Shown here piece by piece: positions 10,904-22,000 of a stretch of 64,000 nucleotides of DNA (the stretch's first letter is position 1; each line of letters begins with the position of its first letter). Under the pieces are notes generated by a model. The model did not search any database, was not told the DNA's origin, and worked only from the letters and a program-made list of their open reading frames with translations. Source of the stretch: Effrenium voratum (lineage: Eukaryota; Sar; Dinophyceae; Suessiales; Symbiodiniaceae); NCBI GenBank assembly GCA_963377175.1, contig CAUJNA010003788.1:1-64000 (forward strand), written 5' to 3'. A program made the position numbers and the translations under genes.

Positions 10904-10985
10904 CCGCGGACCAGGGAGGAATCGAACCCGCGACCCGCCGGTTCCGGGAGCAGGCGCGCGAACCACGAGACAACTCCCGAGGACC
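10904..10985 (-). repeat. tRNA-derived sequence (SINE-head-like)
   Basis: Read on the minus strand, the block has an A-box-like GTTGTCTCGTGGTTCGC and, at normal distance downstream, a B box GGTTCGATTCC. A GGGAG/CTCCC acceptor-like pair encloses them. The D and anticodon stems do not pair well, so a working tRNA is unlikely. It lies exactly between the 14 bp and the 70 bp satellites. A tRNA pseudogene or the head of a SINE are both possible. Confidence 0.4.
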
Positions 10986-10997
10986 AGTTCGAACAAC

Positions 10998-11545
10998 AAA
11001 AGTCGCAAAAACCTCGAGTTTTTGCACCTCCACCACGCCGATTCCCGCAGAGGGTTGCGCGAGCGCCGCAGAAATCGCAAAAAACCTCGAGTTTTTGCAC
11101 CTCGACCACGCCGATCCCCGCAGAGGGTCGCGCGAGCAGGTTAAATCGCAAAAAACCTCGAACCACGCCGATCCCCGCAGAGGGTCGCGCGAGCAAAATC
11201 GCAAAAAACCTCGAGTTTTTGCACCTCGACCACGCCGATCCCCGCAGAGGGTCGCGCGAGCATGTTAAAAATCGCAAAAAACCTCGAGTTTTTGCACCTC
11301 GACCACGCCGATCCCCGCAGAGGGTCGCGCGAGCACGAAATCGCAAAAAACCATGGGTTTTTGCACCTCGACCACGCCGATCCCCGCAGAGGGTCGCGCG
11401 AGCACCGCAGAAATCGCAAAAAAAACCATGGGTTTTTGCACCTCGACCACGCCGATCCCCGCAGAGGGTCGCGCGGGCACTTTAGAAATCGCAAAAAACC
11501 ATGGGTTTTTGCACCTCGACCACGCCGATCCCCGCAGAGGGTCGA
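10998..11545. repeat. About 70 bp tandem satellite with a central palindrome
   Basis: There are eight units, spaced mostly 65-75 bp, each with ATCGCAAAAA, a near-palindrome, then TTTTTGCACCTCGACC and GATCCCCGCAGAGGGTCG. The palindrome core is CTCGAG in units 1, 2, 4 and 5 and CCATGG in units 6-8. Unit 3 (about 11143-11197) has lost the right half of the hairpin. All frames translate into repeated Arg/Pro-rich peptides, which are not taken as genes. Confidence 0.92.
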
Positions 11546-11593
11546 TTTTCGTGTAGCGTCGTCGGCACTACCCCGCCGCCCTAAGAAGAGATT

Positions 11594-12382
11594 TTAACTC
11601 CTCGCAAGTCAATTGCACTTGACTCCTTGCACTTGACTTGCATTGCAAGGAGTCATTGCAAGGAGTCATTGCAAGGAGTCATTGCAAGGAGTCAAGGAGT
11701 CATTGCAAGGAGTCATTGCAAGGAGTCATTGCAAGGAGTCATTGCAAGGAGTCATTGCAAGGAGTCATTGCAAGGAGTCATTGCAAGGAGTCATTGCAAG
11801 GAGTCATTGCAAGGAGTCATTGCAAGGAGTCATGAGAGCCATTGCAAGTTGCAAGGAGCCAAGTGCATGGAGTCAAGTGCAAGTCGCAAGTGCACGGAGT
11901 TAAGTGCAAGTTGCAAGTGCAGGAGCCAAGTGCATGGAGCAAGTGCAAGTTGCAAGTGCATGGAGTCAAGTTGCAAGTGCAAGGAGTCAAGTGCAAGTTG
12001 CAAGTGCAAGGAGTCAAGTGCAAGTTGCAATCCTTGCCATGACTCCTTGCAATGACTCCTTGCAATGACTCCTTGCAATGACTCCTTGCAATGACTCCTT
12101 GCAATGACTCCTTGCAATGACTCCTTGCAATGACTCCTTGCAATGACTCCTTGCAATGACTCCTTGCAATGACTCCTTGCAATGACTCCTTGCAATGACT
12201 CCTTGCAATGACTCCTTGCAATGACTCCTTGCAATGACTCCTTGCAATGACTCCTTGCAATGACTCCTTGCAATGACTCCTTGCAATGACTCCTTGCAAC
12301 GACTCCTTGCAATGACTCCTTGCAATGACTCCTTGCAATGACTGCATGATGATGATTCCTTGCAATGACACCTTGTAATGAC
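11594..12382. repeat. 13 bp satellite arranged as a large inverted repeat
   Basis: The left arm (11642-11832) is about 15 copies of ATTGCAAGGAGTC. The right arm (about 12040-12345, decaying to 12382) is about 23 copies of the reverse complement GACTCCTTGCAAT. The middle 200 bases (11833-12035) are degenerate relatives built from AGTGCAAGTTGCA and TGGAGTC. The two arms can pair over roughly 190 bp as a hairpin or cruciform. All frames are open with a 13-residue period; no gene is inferred. Confidence 0.95.
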
Positions 12383-12941
12383 TCTCATGAGAACAACTCA
12401 AGTGAACCCAGCGGAAGAACCCTTCGCCATGCTTTCGGGAATTGACCGTGACAAGGGTTCGTTTTGAGGGAACCATGCCATGTTGCACATTTACATGTTG
12501 GATGAATGTATGGTCCACCCAAAAGTGTAGACCTGTTTGAGTATGCCAAAGTGGTCCCCAAAAAAGGCATGGCTTGGAGCATAGCCATCTATCAGTGAAG
12601 GTTAGTGACTAGGGCGAATGAATGCAGGGCCATGACCTTTCCATCGAATAGCGACTGTTAGTGACTCGGGGGCAAAGAGCCGCCACCTTGTATGTTCCTT
12701 GAATGGTCCACGCTGCTGGCAGATTCCATCCATGACCCCCTGTCCTGAATAGATATGACCCCGCCTGCTATCATTGCACCTCCGCGCCACTGGGGCCATT
12801 CACCAGAATGGGAAAAAACGCCTCAGCGGTTTTCCCCAAAGGCACAAGTTTCTGTCAGGGCATAACATGCCCATTCTTGCCAAGGATTCCCCTTTTTGGG
12901 AAACCGCCGAAAACCAAATCGAGGGGGACCTGTGTGTTGTT
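12383..12941. other. No gene seen
   Basis: Unique sequence. Open frames are short and without recognisable features. Confidence 0.5.
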
Positions 12942-13024
12942 TGTTTCTTTGTTTGTTTGCTTGCTTGCTTGCTTGTTTGCTTGCTTGCTTGCTTGTTTGT
13001 TTGTTTGTTTGTTTGTTTGTGTTT
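12942..13024. repeat. (TTGC/TTGT)n microsatellite
   Basis: Tetranucleotide run, TTGC-rich first and TTGT-rich later. It makes hydrophobic Leu/Cys/Val ORFs on the plus strand and Lys/Gln/Ala ORFs on the minus strand, which are artefacts. Confidence 0.95.
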
Positions 13025-13539
13025 GCAAGTAATGATGGTTGAGAATCATGGTGAACCCATAGATCCGAGAATTTGGGTTCTCCAAAACAGGGAACGCCCT
13101 GAAGATGACCTGTTACCGTTGGTTCTGGGTGGAAACCCGTAGACCCGGACCGGGCATGCTCTGAGCGGCCCAGGCAGCCGAGAGTTTTCAACAATCTGCC
13201 ATTCTCAGCAGGACGGCGTCGGAAATCCAAAATGCGCAGAGACTGGACAAACGCGATCTATATTTCAATGCATATTTGCATTTATAGAGATTCACATACA
13301 CATAGTTGCAATATCATTATTGTGAAAATGTAGCTGGGTGGGTGGCACTTGACCGGCCGGGTTGCTTGGTTTTGCGCCCAATGTACTGCCTTAGCCGCTT
13401 CTGGCCAACAATCTATCGCCTGTCAAACCTGATCAGCTCTGAACCCCGATAACCCTAAACCGTGACCCTCCAAGCCCCCGCCCGAATCTTCTACAACCCC
13501 TTTCAATTCTTGGAGTGGAACCCATTCAACGGGTCATCA

Positions 13540-13661
13540 GAAAGGGAGCGCCGGGCCAGAAGCCCGGGAGGACCGCGTCGCTGCTTGGGCGACAAGTTCT
13601 CGCTGCTGGAGCAGAGGTCCTTGCTGCTGAAGCCACTCGCCATGTCTGTGCCATGTTTCAG
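13540..13661 (+). CDS. Candidate exon, unrecognised
   Basis: A GC-rich stretch encodes an Ala/Gly/Arg-rich peptide ending Val-Cys-Ala-Met-Phe-Gln and is followed at 13662 by GTAGGT, a good 5' splice site. The composition differs clearly from its AT-richer surroundings, as expected for an exon. A second frame is also open, so the frame is uncertain. No family is recognised. Confidence 0.22.
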
Positions 13662-15972
13662 GTAGGTTTGGATTGGTTTGGAGAGTTGCAGGGGATGGGA
13701 CACCACCCCCAAAGGGCCAACAACCTATTGGTTGACGAGTGAAGAGAACGCCAAGTAAGTCATTTGCCCAGATCCTTTCTTCTTCTTTGTTGGGGGAGGG
13801 GGGTGTGGGGAGTTGCGCATGGGAAACGAATTGTAATTTCTCAGCAAGGCTTCCTGCATTGAAGACACACTTGCTCTGTGTGGTGCAATCGTAGCGGCAC
13901 GGTCAACATACTGAGACTGCTGGCTTGTTGGTTGTTTGGCCGCAAGTTGATTGGAGGGAGCCAAATCGCAAATTAAGCCTATCCACTGTTGAGAGCAACC
14001 AAAGGTTCAGCATACCGAAAGTTTTGTAGAGTTGACTCTTCAAGGGCTTTCTGCACCTTCTGCACTTTCTGCAGAGGCTTCAAGGAAGGACTGCCCAGAA
14101 GTGTCAAAATCTATGGTGGTACGGTGGATATGGGATTGTCATTCTACTTGTGGGTTTCGCATCATTCCCTACCCTGGTTACCTCAGGCAACTGGAAGCAC
14201 TATGGGTTTCCTGGGTTCCTGATGTTGTGGCACTCATTCGCTTGCACACGCTTTGGCATGGGATTGTTTTATTGAGCCGCAGAGTTCCAGGCTCAAGTAA
14301 CCCTTCATTGGTGGTTTGCATGGGTGATTTTGGGATTGGAACCCTTGGTGTTTGTAGAGGGTAACAGCCACCACCCCTTTACCACCAAACCACCAATCCA
14401 AATCGCCAATTGTAGGGGAGCTGAGACGCTGTTGCTTGACGTCCAGCACTCAACTTCTGCTTTTTGGGCATTGGAGTTTTGGACATGGGAACGAGCAGGT
14501 TTTTTGGAGGATGAGATTGACTATTTTGAGACATACTCATAGGCCTTCGTGCTTCATGCTTTTCTGGCAAGCTGACGCAGCCAAGGGCTGACTTCAGTTC
14601 GGACCCGCAGCTAGGGCGTTTGCCGTTTCATAGAGGTCCGAGGTCAGTTTGGTTGAACATTGTATTTGCCTCCTTTGTATAAGTCTGCGGTTAAACATCA
14701 TACGAATCATACCCCAAAGAAGCTGGGGTATCTGGAGTACGGGGGCAGTGTTGCGCACTTCTGTCCGATCACTGAGGATGCTCACGCAGTACGAGGCTCC
14801 GGGGTTTCGACAAGTTGGCATTTGGTCAGTTGCGATGTGACACAATCTTGACCGCGTGGACCCCACGAAGCAGTCAATCATTACAGTGCGTCCTGTTTGT
14901 GTCATGTTTGTATTCTGGAGTGCTAAGACTTCCTCTCATGTTTCCACTACTCCAAAGCTGTTTTGTTTAATATTCAGTATGGGGTGCTACTCGCCCCGTG
15001 CAGTAACGGGACGTGCTCTTCCTGGGATGTTGTTTTCATGCTTAGTATTGAGGACTGCTTCTGAGGTGTTCCTTTCGGGTTTGTTATTGGGGACTACTCT
15101 TCCTCAGATGGGCTGGGGCAGGACATTAAAGAGAGCACCACAGGAGTTGCTGCTAAGTGTCAGGAGGCGTGGGACGACTGTTGGCTTTAGATTTGGAAGC
15201 TACGACTATTGACCTTGGGCTGTACTGGAGCTGGCTATGCTTCTTGTACTTTGCTCTTGCACTTGAAGGGCGCTTCTACTTCAAATAAGTTTTCCCACCG
15301 GAAGCTTTGCCATCACCGCGAGTCTCGCGAACAGTCGGGGAAACCTGAGTAAATACGCCGGGCCGGTCGATACAGTGTGCTCACACTAAATCCTCTGCAA
15401 CAGTACATTCTGATTCTTCGAATATTTGTTCTTTCTACAGCAGAGTCAACACACGTTCATGCCATGAACGTATCCCAGGGGTGAAGGATTCCCGTTGTTC
15501 CACTCTGTGATTTGGTTCACCGGCGTTCACTGGCATTCAAGTATATTTTAAGTTGACCCCCCTCAGCTTCCCCAACTAGTGCCTCCGGGTCGTTTCGGGG
15601 AACCGCATCGCGCCTTGTTTCTCGAGGGAACGCCTTGGTGGAGAAAGCTCGGAGGGTGCCCAAAAACTGAAATTGGACACCTTTTTGGATGATGTTTGAG
15701 TGGACACCACAAGGACACCAGCCACTTTGGGGGGTCCAATTGCTATTGTAGGCCACACCCAGGAATCTGCAATTCCACCAGTCCGCTCTCTGTGAGTTGC
15801 CCTTTTGTACCGGTTCTTATTTAAAGTGTGGTGAAAAGGCAAGCATGAAGATCACCCTTTCTAGCTGCTTCTAGCTGCTTTCGAGCCAAAATTGGATCCT
15901 GAAAATGTAGTCCGACAAACGGTTCAAGAACGTGTGAAACCCACAAAACGGGAGTGCGGCGTCATTTCCCAG
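13662..15972. other. No gene seen
   Basis: Long stretch of mixed composition with short open frames only. No tandem array, RNA gene or domain could be supported. Confidence 0.4.
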
Positions 15973-16133
15973 CGCGTCGAAATTTGCACGGCTCCGATTC
16001 ACGCAGCTCCTGCCTGACGGGGACATGGCCAAGCAAGAGACCAACTTCAGCAATTCCTCCCTGGGCATCATGTTCCTGCAGCCCGAGGACGCGCCTTCGT
16101 TTGTGGCCGAAAGGCCGAGGCCTGAAGTTGCAC
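15973..16133 (+). CDS. Candidate exon, unrecognised protein
   Basis: In the frame through the ATG at 16025 the sequence reads a protein-like segment with Leu-Leu-Pro-Asp-Gly-Asp-Met-Ala-Lys, then Ser-Leu-Gly-Ile-Met-Phe-Leu-Gln-Pro-Glu-Asp-Ala-Pro. Third codon positions are mostly G or C. An AG acceptor lies at 15971-15972 (followed by C), and the frame closes at TGA about 16145, so a donor near 16125-16133 is likely. It could belong to the same gene as the CEP164-like exons 1 kb downstream, but nothing shows this. No domain is recognised. Confidence 0.35.
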
Positions 16134-16929
16134 GCGTTTCCCATTGAACCCCGTTCGCACGTTGAGTCCAACGGACTTGGATGGGGTACTTCCTTTTTCC
16201 ATTTTCTTTCCTTTGACTGGAAACATCGGATTGGGGAACCTTCTCTTGAGATGAAGGTCTGAAGGTCTGTGAAGGTGATGCGCTTCTTGGCTCACAGCTT
16301 GCGACATGCAGCAATCCTGCGCGACGTAGTCGTACATCTTTGCACCGTACTCGTGTCGTCACGGAGTGCGTGCCAGCCGGAAACGAAAGCGCGTGCAAGT
16401 TCGCCCCGACCCCATCCATCCAGTTTGTTGCGTACATTGATTGAACATTTCTTCATTTGCAACATTCTGGTCCGGCCTCCGGCCATGGCTCTGATATGAA
16501 ATGACATGCTTTCTCCCTTTTTCGGTATATGATTCGGTGCTTTTTGCCACATTTGCGCGAGTAAATCGATGGTCACATACGTAATACATCCCAAGGTATG
16601 CATGAACAGATCCAGCCACTTGTGTCTAACCCCGCACACCTCGCGATGACCACCGATGCGAACAGCGACTCTTCGGAGTCCAAGCCGGGCGAACGCCGGG
16701 CCGGGGTCCAGGCGCGGCGGATGTGAGGTTCTCAGACCCTACGGCTCCGTTTCGCGTTCCGATGGCTTGCAATGGAGTGCGTCGCAGCCGAAAGGAACCT
16801 CAATCCCGGGTTTTCTTGGGAACATCAACCACACCCGGGTTTCAGTGTGCCGTGGGACAATCAACTTAGACAAAATCGGCTACGCCACGAGCATCGCGTA
16901 CATCTAGTGCCAGTCGGGGACATAATGAG
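16134..16929. other. Non-coding stretch with one short exon-like ORF
   Basis: An ATG at 16646 opens a short GC-rich frame to about 16722 (Asp/Ser/Glu then Arg-rich) followed by GTGAGG. It could be a first exon, but its phase does not fit the exon at 17025. Nothing else is supported. Confidence 0.3.
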
Positions 16930-17017
16930 CCCTGTCAAACACCACTCTAAGGAGCCCCATCAAACACCACGCTGTCAAACACCACCCTGTCAAACACCAC
17001 CCTGTCAAACACCATCC
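16930..17017. repeat. 16 bp tandem repeat
   Basis: About five copies of CCTGTCAAACACCACC with variants, ending seven bases before the acceptor of the CEP164-like exon at 17025. It lies at the 3' end of the upstream intron, where a polypyrimidine tract would normally be. Confidence 0.85.
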
Positions 17018-17024
17018 TGAGCAG

Positions 17025-19002
17025 GTGTTGGAGCAAGAGGAGGAGCGGGAGCCAAGCGAGGAGGAGATCAAGGAATCGGGTCCGGCACCATACCCACTCC
17101 CTGATTGATGTATAGGGAGCCCAGTTTTGTTTTTTCTCCATGGATTCCCTTGGTGGGTAAACGGAACATTGTGTACAACTAGGGGTCCTTCATGATTTAT
17201 AGTTTGGGCTGGGGACATCAAGGCCCCTTGTGGCAAAGCAACATTCAGTGGAATTGAGGCGGTTGAACCCGTGTGTGAGATGTTTTATTTGCCGTTTGTT
17301 TCGTTATATTGCATGGAAACCGGGCGGAAGCCAGGCAGAGGTGTTGCCATTTCTCTCTTTTTGACTCAATCCCTGGTTTGCTGCTGGTTCCTCCTTTTTT
17401 CTCTAAGAAGCTTGTAGGAATATGCGGAGTTCCTGGGCCTCGACGTGGAAAAGGAGCCGGACCTCTTGTGGATCGCCAAGGAAGGTGTCTGCGCGCCGGT
17501 GCCGGCGCCTTGGAAGGCCTGCACCGAGAACGGGGACGACGCGTCTCGGCTGCGGTTCCGAATATTCTTCAGCTTTGAGGGATTTGTGGCCCTTCTGGAC
17601 TTTGTTTCTTAGGTGAAGGTTTCCACGAGCATGGCAGAGGAAATTTATCTTCCGGGTAGCTACCCGCAGATGCTATGTTAGTGGGTATGTTTGTGGGAGG
17701 AGGGGTATATAGAGGGAGTTGTGCAACTGGTGGAGCAAGTCTTCTGCGCCTGAGATGAATGAACCCCTACAAGTATTGGGATAAACCACCAAGCGCGTTT
17801 AGGAATTCGTCCATCCACAGTATCCCACACAAAGTGTAGCTTTTAGCAAAGGACGCAGGAAGCACTAAGGTGTTCTACTGGAACTTTGAGACCGGGGAAT
17901 CCATTTGGGACCACCCGGCAGACGAGAGTTACCGCCAGTTGCTCGAAGACAAGCGGAAAGAGAAGGCAGCAAAGGAAAAAGCCAAAGAAGGGTCTGGAAA
18001 GGAGGAGCCAAAGGAAGCAAAGCCAGAACCAAAAGAGGAGGCGTCAAATGGCGATGAAGTCGTAACGGAACCGGCTGGAAAGAAGCCGGATGTTGCGAAA
18101 GAGGACTTGAGCGCCTCCGTGTCAGCGTCAATAGAGGAGTCCTTTTCTGCATCTTTCTCTGCGGAGAGTGCTAGTGCTAAGCCGTTGGCTGAGGTCAAAC
18201 CCTTGGCTGAGGCCGACAAGCCTTTGGCTGAGGCCGTCAATGCTTCAACTAGCAAATCCGAGGCTGAGGAGAGTGGAGCCTTGGCTGAGGCCAAGGAGGC
18301 TGGCAAGCCTTTGGCGACTGGCAAGCCCTTGGAGGCCAACAAGCCCTCTGAGAGGACAGACAAAGCTGATGACCCGCCATCCGCTGGTATCGGCTTGGCT
18401 GGTGTGGGCCTTGGCGGGGTGCAGATAGGCCCGCGGGGTGCTGTCGGGAAAGAGCCCAAAAAGATTGACAGCCTTCCCGAGCTGGAGGAGGTCGACAACT
18501 CTACCAGTCACAGCGCCCCTCCCCGGCCCAAGACGGAGAAAATCGGGGGCTCGGGAGGATCCGGGTCCGGGTCCAACCCGGTGGCCCAGTCTGACGGGGA
18601 GCTCTCGGAGGACTTCATGAGCGATCTTGGGAGCCCTGAGAACTCAGGGCTCTTGGCTCCGAATTCCAAGGAATCCCAGTTGCCCAGTGGCACTTCTTTT
18701 TTCTTCCTGCTTTTTTCTTGGAGCCTCTACTTCCCTTTCAAAGGCAACAGACAGGCGCCGATTCGGTTTTTTCACGTTGTATTTGTTTGCCACAGGAACG
18801 GGCCCACTCGCGGGCCAACTCGGGGGACCACACCCTGGACCTCTCCATCTCCGCCGCGGCCGACGCCGCGGAGTCCGCGGAGGTCGCGCCGGGCTCTCTG
18901 GAGGCGGAGGTGTCGTCGCTGGCGAGGAGCCTGCAGATCCTGCGGAAGATCCGGGAAAGCCAGCAGCAGTACTTGGAGCTTCTAGGTGTAAAAGTCGCAT
19001 AG
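17025..19002 (+). CDS. CEP164: CEP164-like WW-domain protein, partial multi-exon gene
   Basis: Four exons in phase 0: 17025-17072, 17418-17537, 17852-18670 and 18796-about 18985 (or to the TAG at 19000). Exon 1 gives Val-Leu-Glu...Pro-Ser-Glu-Glu-Glu-Ile-Lys. Exon 2 gives Glu-Tyr-Ala-Glu-Phe-Leu-Gly-Leu-Asp and Leu-Leu-Trp-Ile-Ala. Exon 3 opens with the WW domain core Phe-Tyr-Trp-Asn-Phe...Ile-Trp-Asp-His-Pro. This order is that of the N terminus of CEP164, a distal-appendage protein needed for docking basal bodies; the WW domain binds partners such as TTBK2 in animals. The rest of exon 3 is Lys/Glu-rich, then low-complexity with repeated Pro-Leu-Ala-Glu. Exon 4 looks helical and Gln-rich near its end. 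The start codon exon was not found, and a GT at 18986 suggests further exons downstream. Confidence 0.75.
17073..17417 (+). other. Intron with GA...AG borders (CEP164-like gene)
   Basis: Begins GAATCGG and ends TTGTAG, followed by GAATATG. The GAAT is present at both borders. GT, GC and GA donors and a G after the acceptor are known for symbiodiniacean genes. Confidence 0.6.
17538..17851 (+). other. Intron with GA...AG borders (CEP164-like gene)
   Basis: Begins GACGCGTC and ends AGCAAAG, followed by GACGCAGG, so GACGC is a direct repeat at both borders. Because of the repeat, a GC donor at 17541 is an alternative reading. The intron splits the WW domain before its first conserved Tyr/Trp pair. 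Confidence 0.55.
18671..18795 (+). other. Short intron with GA...AG borders (CEP164-like gene)
   Basis: Begins GAATCCC and ends GCCACAG, followed by GAACGG; GAA is repeated at both borders. The inside is T-rich towards the acceptor. The frame also stays open through it as a 371-residue ORF, but the quality of the protein drops sharply after 18670. Confidence 0.55.
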
Positions 19003-22000
19003 CTGGAATCCAGCGCCAAAAAAAGCGCCGCGCCTTTTTTTCCCCATTTGCACATACATGAAACTCCAATGCTGAGCGGATTGGTCCTTGTCCCGGCTGG
19101 AATCTGGCCCGCAGGCCTTGCTTAGATGGTAAAGCTGCTTGAATACTTCCCCATGAACCAACAGTGACCACATAGCAAGCTTCGCAACCATCGAATGTCA
19201 TTTGAAGAATCCATCCATGAGCAAGCGCATGCAGTGCGTGGAAAGGTGCCGCGAGTGCCTTGGGAAAGGCTGCGAGGTCTCACACCACCCTGCAGTGGTC
19301 TCGAAAAGCTGCAGCGCTGACTCCAGATGGAGACATTCTGCTAGTGTTAACCCTAGACTGAATAATCAATATGAATAGGGGGTGTCCCTTGATTTAGTGG
19401 GGAATCATTATCATCATTTTGGAGGGGACACCCTCTAATAATGGGAAGGGGTTATTCATTACATTGTTTGTGCTGGGGCCGTTTTGTGAAGGGACCCTTC
19501 CCTCATGTTCTCTTATGTATGGGAGGGGGGGGGCAGTGGCTTTGCCAGAATATCCTTCTTTTTGGTTACTTGACGTGGCTGCAAACGGGAGATCAAAACA
19601 CAATTATGCAGTTTCGGGGTCCGCATTTTGAGACTGTCTATCGCGGATGAGGCAGCTGGCATGCGAGCGAGCAACTGACTATGCGACGTTTCGTCTACCT
19701 CTTCAAAAAATGTGTGCTAGCACCGCCGCAACGCGCAATTTTGCCACAACTTTCAGGTGGATCAATACCTAGGTTGTTGATTTGATCGCTGTTTGCACAC
19801 ACACACACACACCAGAGCAACTTTCCAGCTGAGCATGCTTTTCAATATCAGAACAAGGGTCTCTGTTTAGATTGCTCTAAGGGAAAACCAAAAGGACACC
19901 AACCGCCTGAAGGCTCCCCAAATTTTCAGAACGCCCCATGTGGGGAGCCTATTATTCATACTTGACAATATATTATATTATTTAACCTTCGTTCTCAATG
20001 GATTAATTTCTCCATCATTCCAATGCATTTTAGAATAGCCAATTTCCGCTCATGTCCCGCCGATTTCCGCTCATTTTCCGCTTTCCGAGAGAACACTGGC
20101 CAAACCATGCCAAATCATGCCACACCCAGGTTTCCTCTCATTTCAGTTTCTTCCGCTAGAAAACCTTCGCTTCACTCAAGGAGCTGAAGATCAGAGTTCG
20201 TCCGCTGGAGTGAGACTGAAAGAAAGCGCCCAGAGCTCGCTGATTGGCGAAAACTACTGGGTGCTGCCAGATCTGGATCAACTGCCCCGATTTTAAAGAC
20301 CCTGGATGTGTGTCTTTTTTGAGGGTACCCTTGTTGTGGTTGGCTAGGGAAATCGAGAGGAAAACCGCGACTGATCAGGCAGATTCGGACTGGACCGCGT
20401 CATATTGTCCGGCTTAAGAGGCGTAATTAGTCGAGTAGGAGTTTTTTTCTCGCCCCTGGGGCAATGGGGGTGTCCAAAAACTGGGGGGGAAACCAAAAGG
20501 AAAGCAACTGTTGTAGGGCTTCTCGTTTTTTGGACACACAATGTCCCAAGCGAGGACATGTTCCCTCCGTCGGCTTGATGGAGGTATCTTGTCCGGCGAA
20601 AGGCGCTCGCTCGAGGTTCAAGAAAGTTTGCACCGCCAAACGAGGTTCAGTCCAAAACATATGTCACTAGGCTATGCTCAGTTTGAGACACAGGCCACAA
20701 ACCAGAGGGCTTATAAACTTCCCATGTCCTTTGCGGGACCCATGAATTCTGCCTGCAGCATATATCCCTCAGGCTCCCGCTTCATTCTAGCAGGCAACGA
20801 GCTGGAAAACCGTTAATGAAAGACCAAATGGAACATTTCAGGTACTTCCCTGTATTCAGGCCTCTTAAAGATGATTGACACAGACGGGGAGAAACCTGGT
20901 TGGTTTCCCTTTTCAGGCGCCACTTCTACCCTTGTGCCAGGGTCGAATGGGAAGGACACGCACAGGGGCCCTTGAGCGTCGCTTGTTCGGGGATATGATC
21001 AAATATACTTTTATGGCCACCTCAGGGTCTCGCACGGAGTGCTTCCGGATGTTTGGACAAAATACAGTTGGGGCAAGGCGTCGGCAAGGCAGCCCCTGGC
21101 GTTTCCATTTAAATATCCCAACACAAAAGGGTGTCCATTTGTTTTGATCATGGGAACGGGAAAAGTGAGCAGAAGAAAGCCTTGAGCGGGCGGCAGCTCT
21201 TTCAATGTCCTTCGACATTGACATCGCTCGCGCAGCTTCATTCCGGAAAAGTGCGCAGACTTCATGCAAAGGCGCCAGGCGTAGGCAGCGGCGCCCACGG
21301 AACAAGCATGCTCCCTGCATTGAAAGAAGGTCCTTTACTTGGGGGTTCCCCTATTTCCGGTTTGGGGAGTTATAGTCATTTGCGCATGGCCAATTAGAAT
21401 GAGACCATGTTTTTGGGGAGTCGCCAAACAACATTTGGGTGGATTTCATGTTGGCTAGTATTTGAGGGAAGGTGCCTTTATAGTGGACCCAGTGGTAGTG
21501 GGGCCGAGCTAGACCATTTCGACAGGAGCAGCATCCCAAAGATTGGTCGCGACTATCAAACTCCAATTGGCAGGCCTTGTGGACTCGATTCCTTAGACAG
21601 TGGGGGGGGGGGGATGTCGTCCCTTTTGCGGACCTGAAGACACAGCATGACACCAGCGTCCCGAAAAGCCCCCCCCCATTGTGCACAACGTTTGGTTAAC
21701 ATATTCCCCTTTGAAGGGGTCCAACTAGAGGCTCTTTGCGGTATCTTAAAGGATTTATATTTCAGGGTAGACAAAGTATGAAACAGCATCAACAAAATAT
21801 TGTCTCAGTGTAATTTGTGCCCCAACATGAATAAATGCATCCTATCAATAGATGTTGTTTCTAGACGACAACTCTTTCAATACTGATAACTAGCCAATAC
21901 TAAACCGTGTCTAAACCAGGAAGTTTCCCGCCGACCCTAACTCCAGGCCTTGTTAGGGACATTTTTAGAACCAGTACTAGCCCCATGTTCAAAGTCCTCA

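Noticed and set aside
10221..11346. Minus-strand ORFs that look like pentapeptide-repeat proteins (Asn-Leu-Arg-Arg-Ala-Thr and similar)
   Set aside because: The period is 14 residues from a 14 bp satellite, and all frames are open. No gene signal remains once the satellite is considered.
10998..12382. CRISPR-like arrays
   Set aside because: Units are continuous tandem repeats without unique spacers, and the genome is eukaryotic.
11627..12518. ORFs with a repeated His-Cys-Lys-Glu-Ser-Leu-Gln-Gly-Val-Ile-Ala-Arg-Ser peptide
   Set aside because: Exact product of the 13 bp satellite in every frame.
12774..13142. Membrane-protein-like ORF with Leu/Cys/Val-rich run
   Set aside because: The hydrophobic run is the translated (TTGC)n microsatellite.
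16646..16722. First coding exon of the CEP164-like gene
   Set aside because: It ends in a good GTGAGG donor, but the phase does not join to the exon at 17025.
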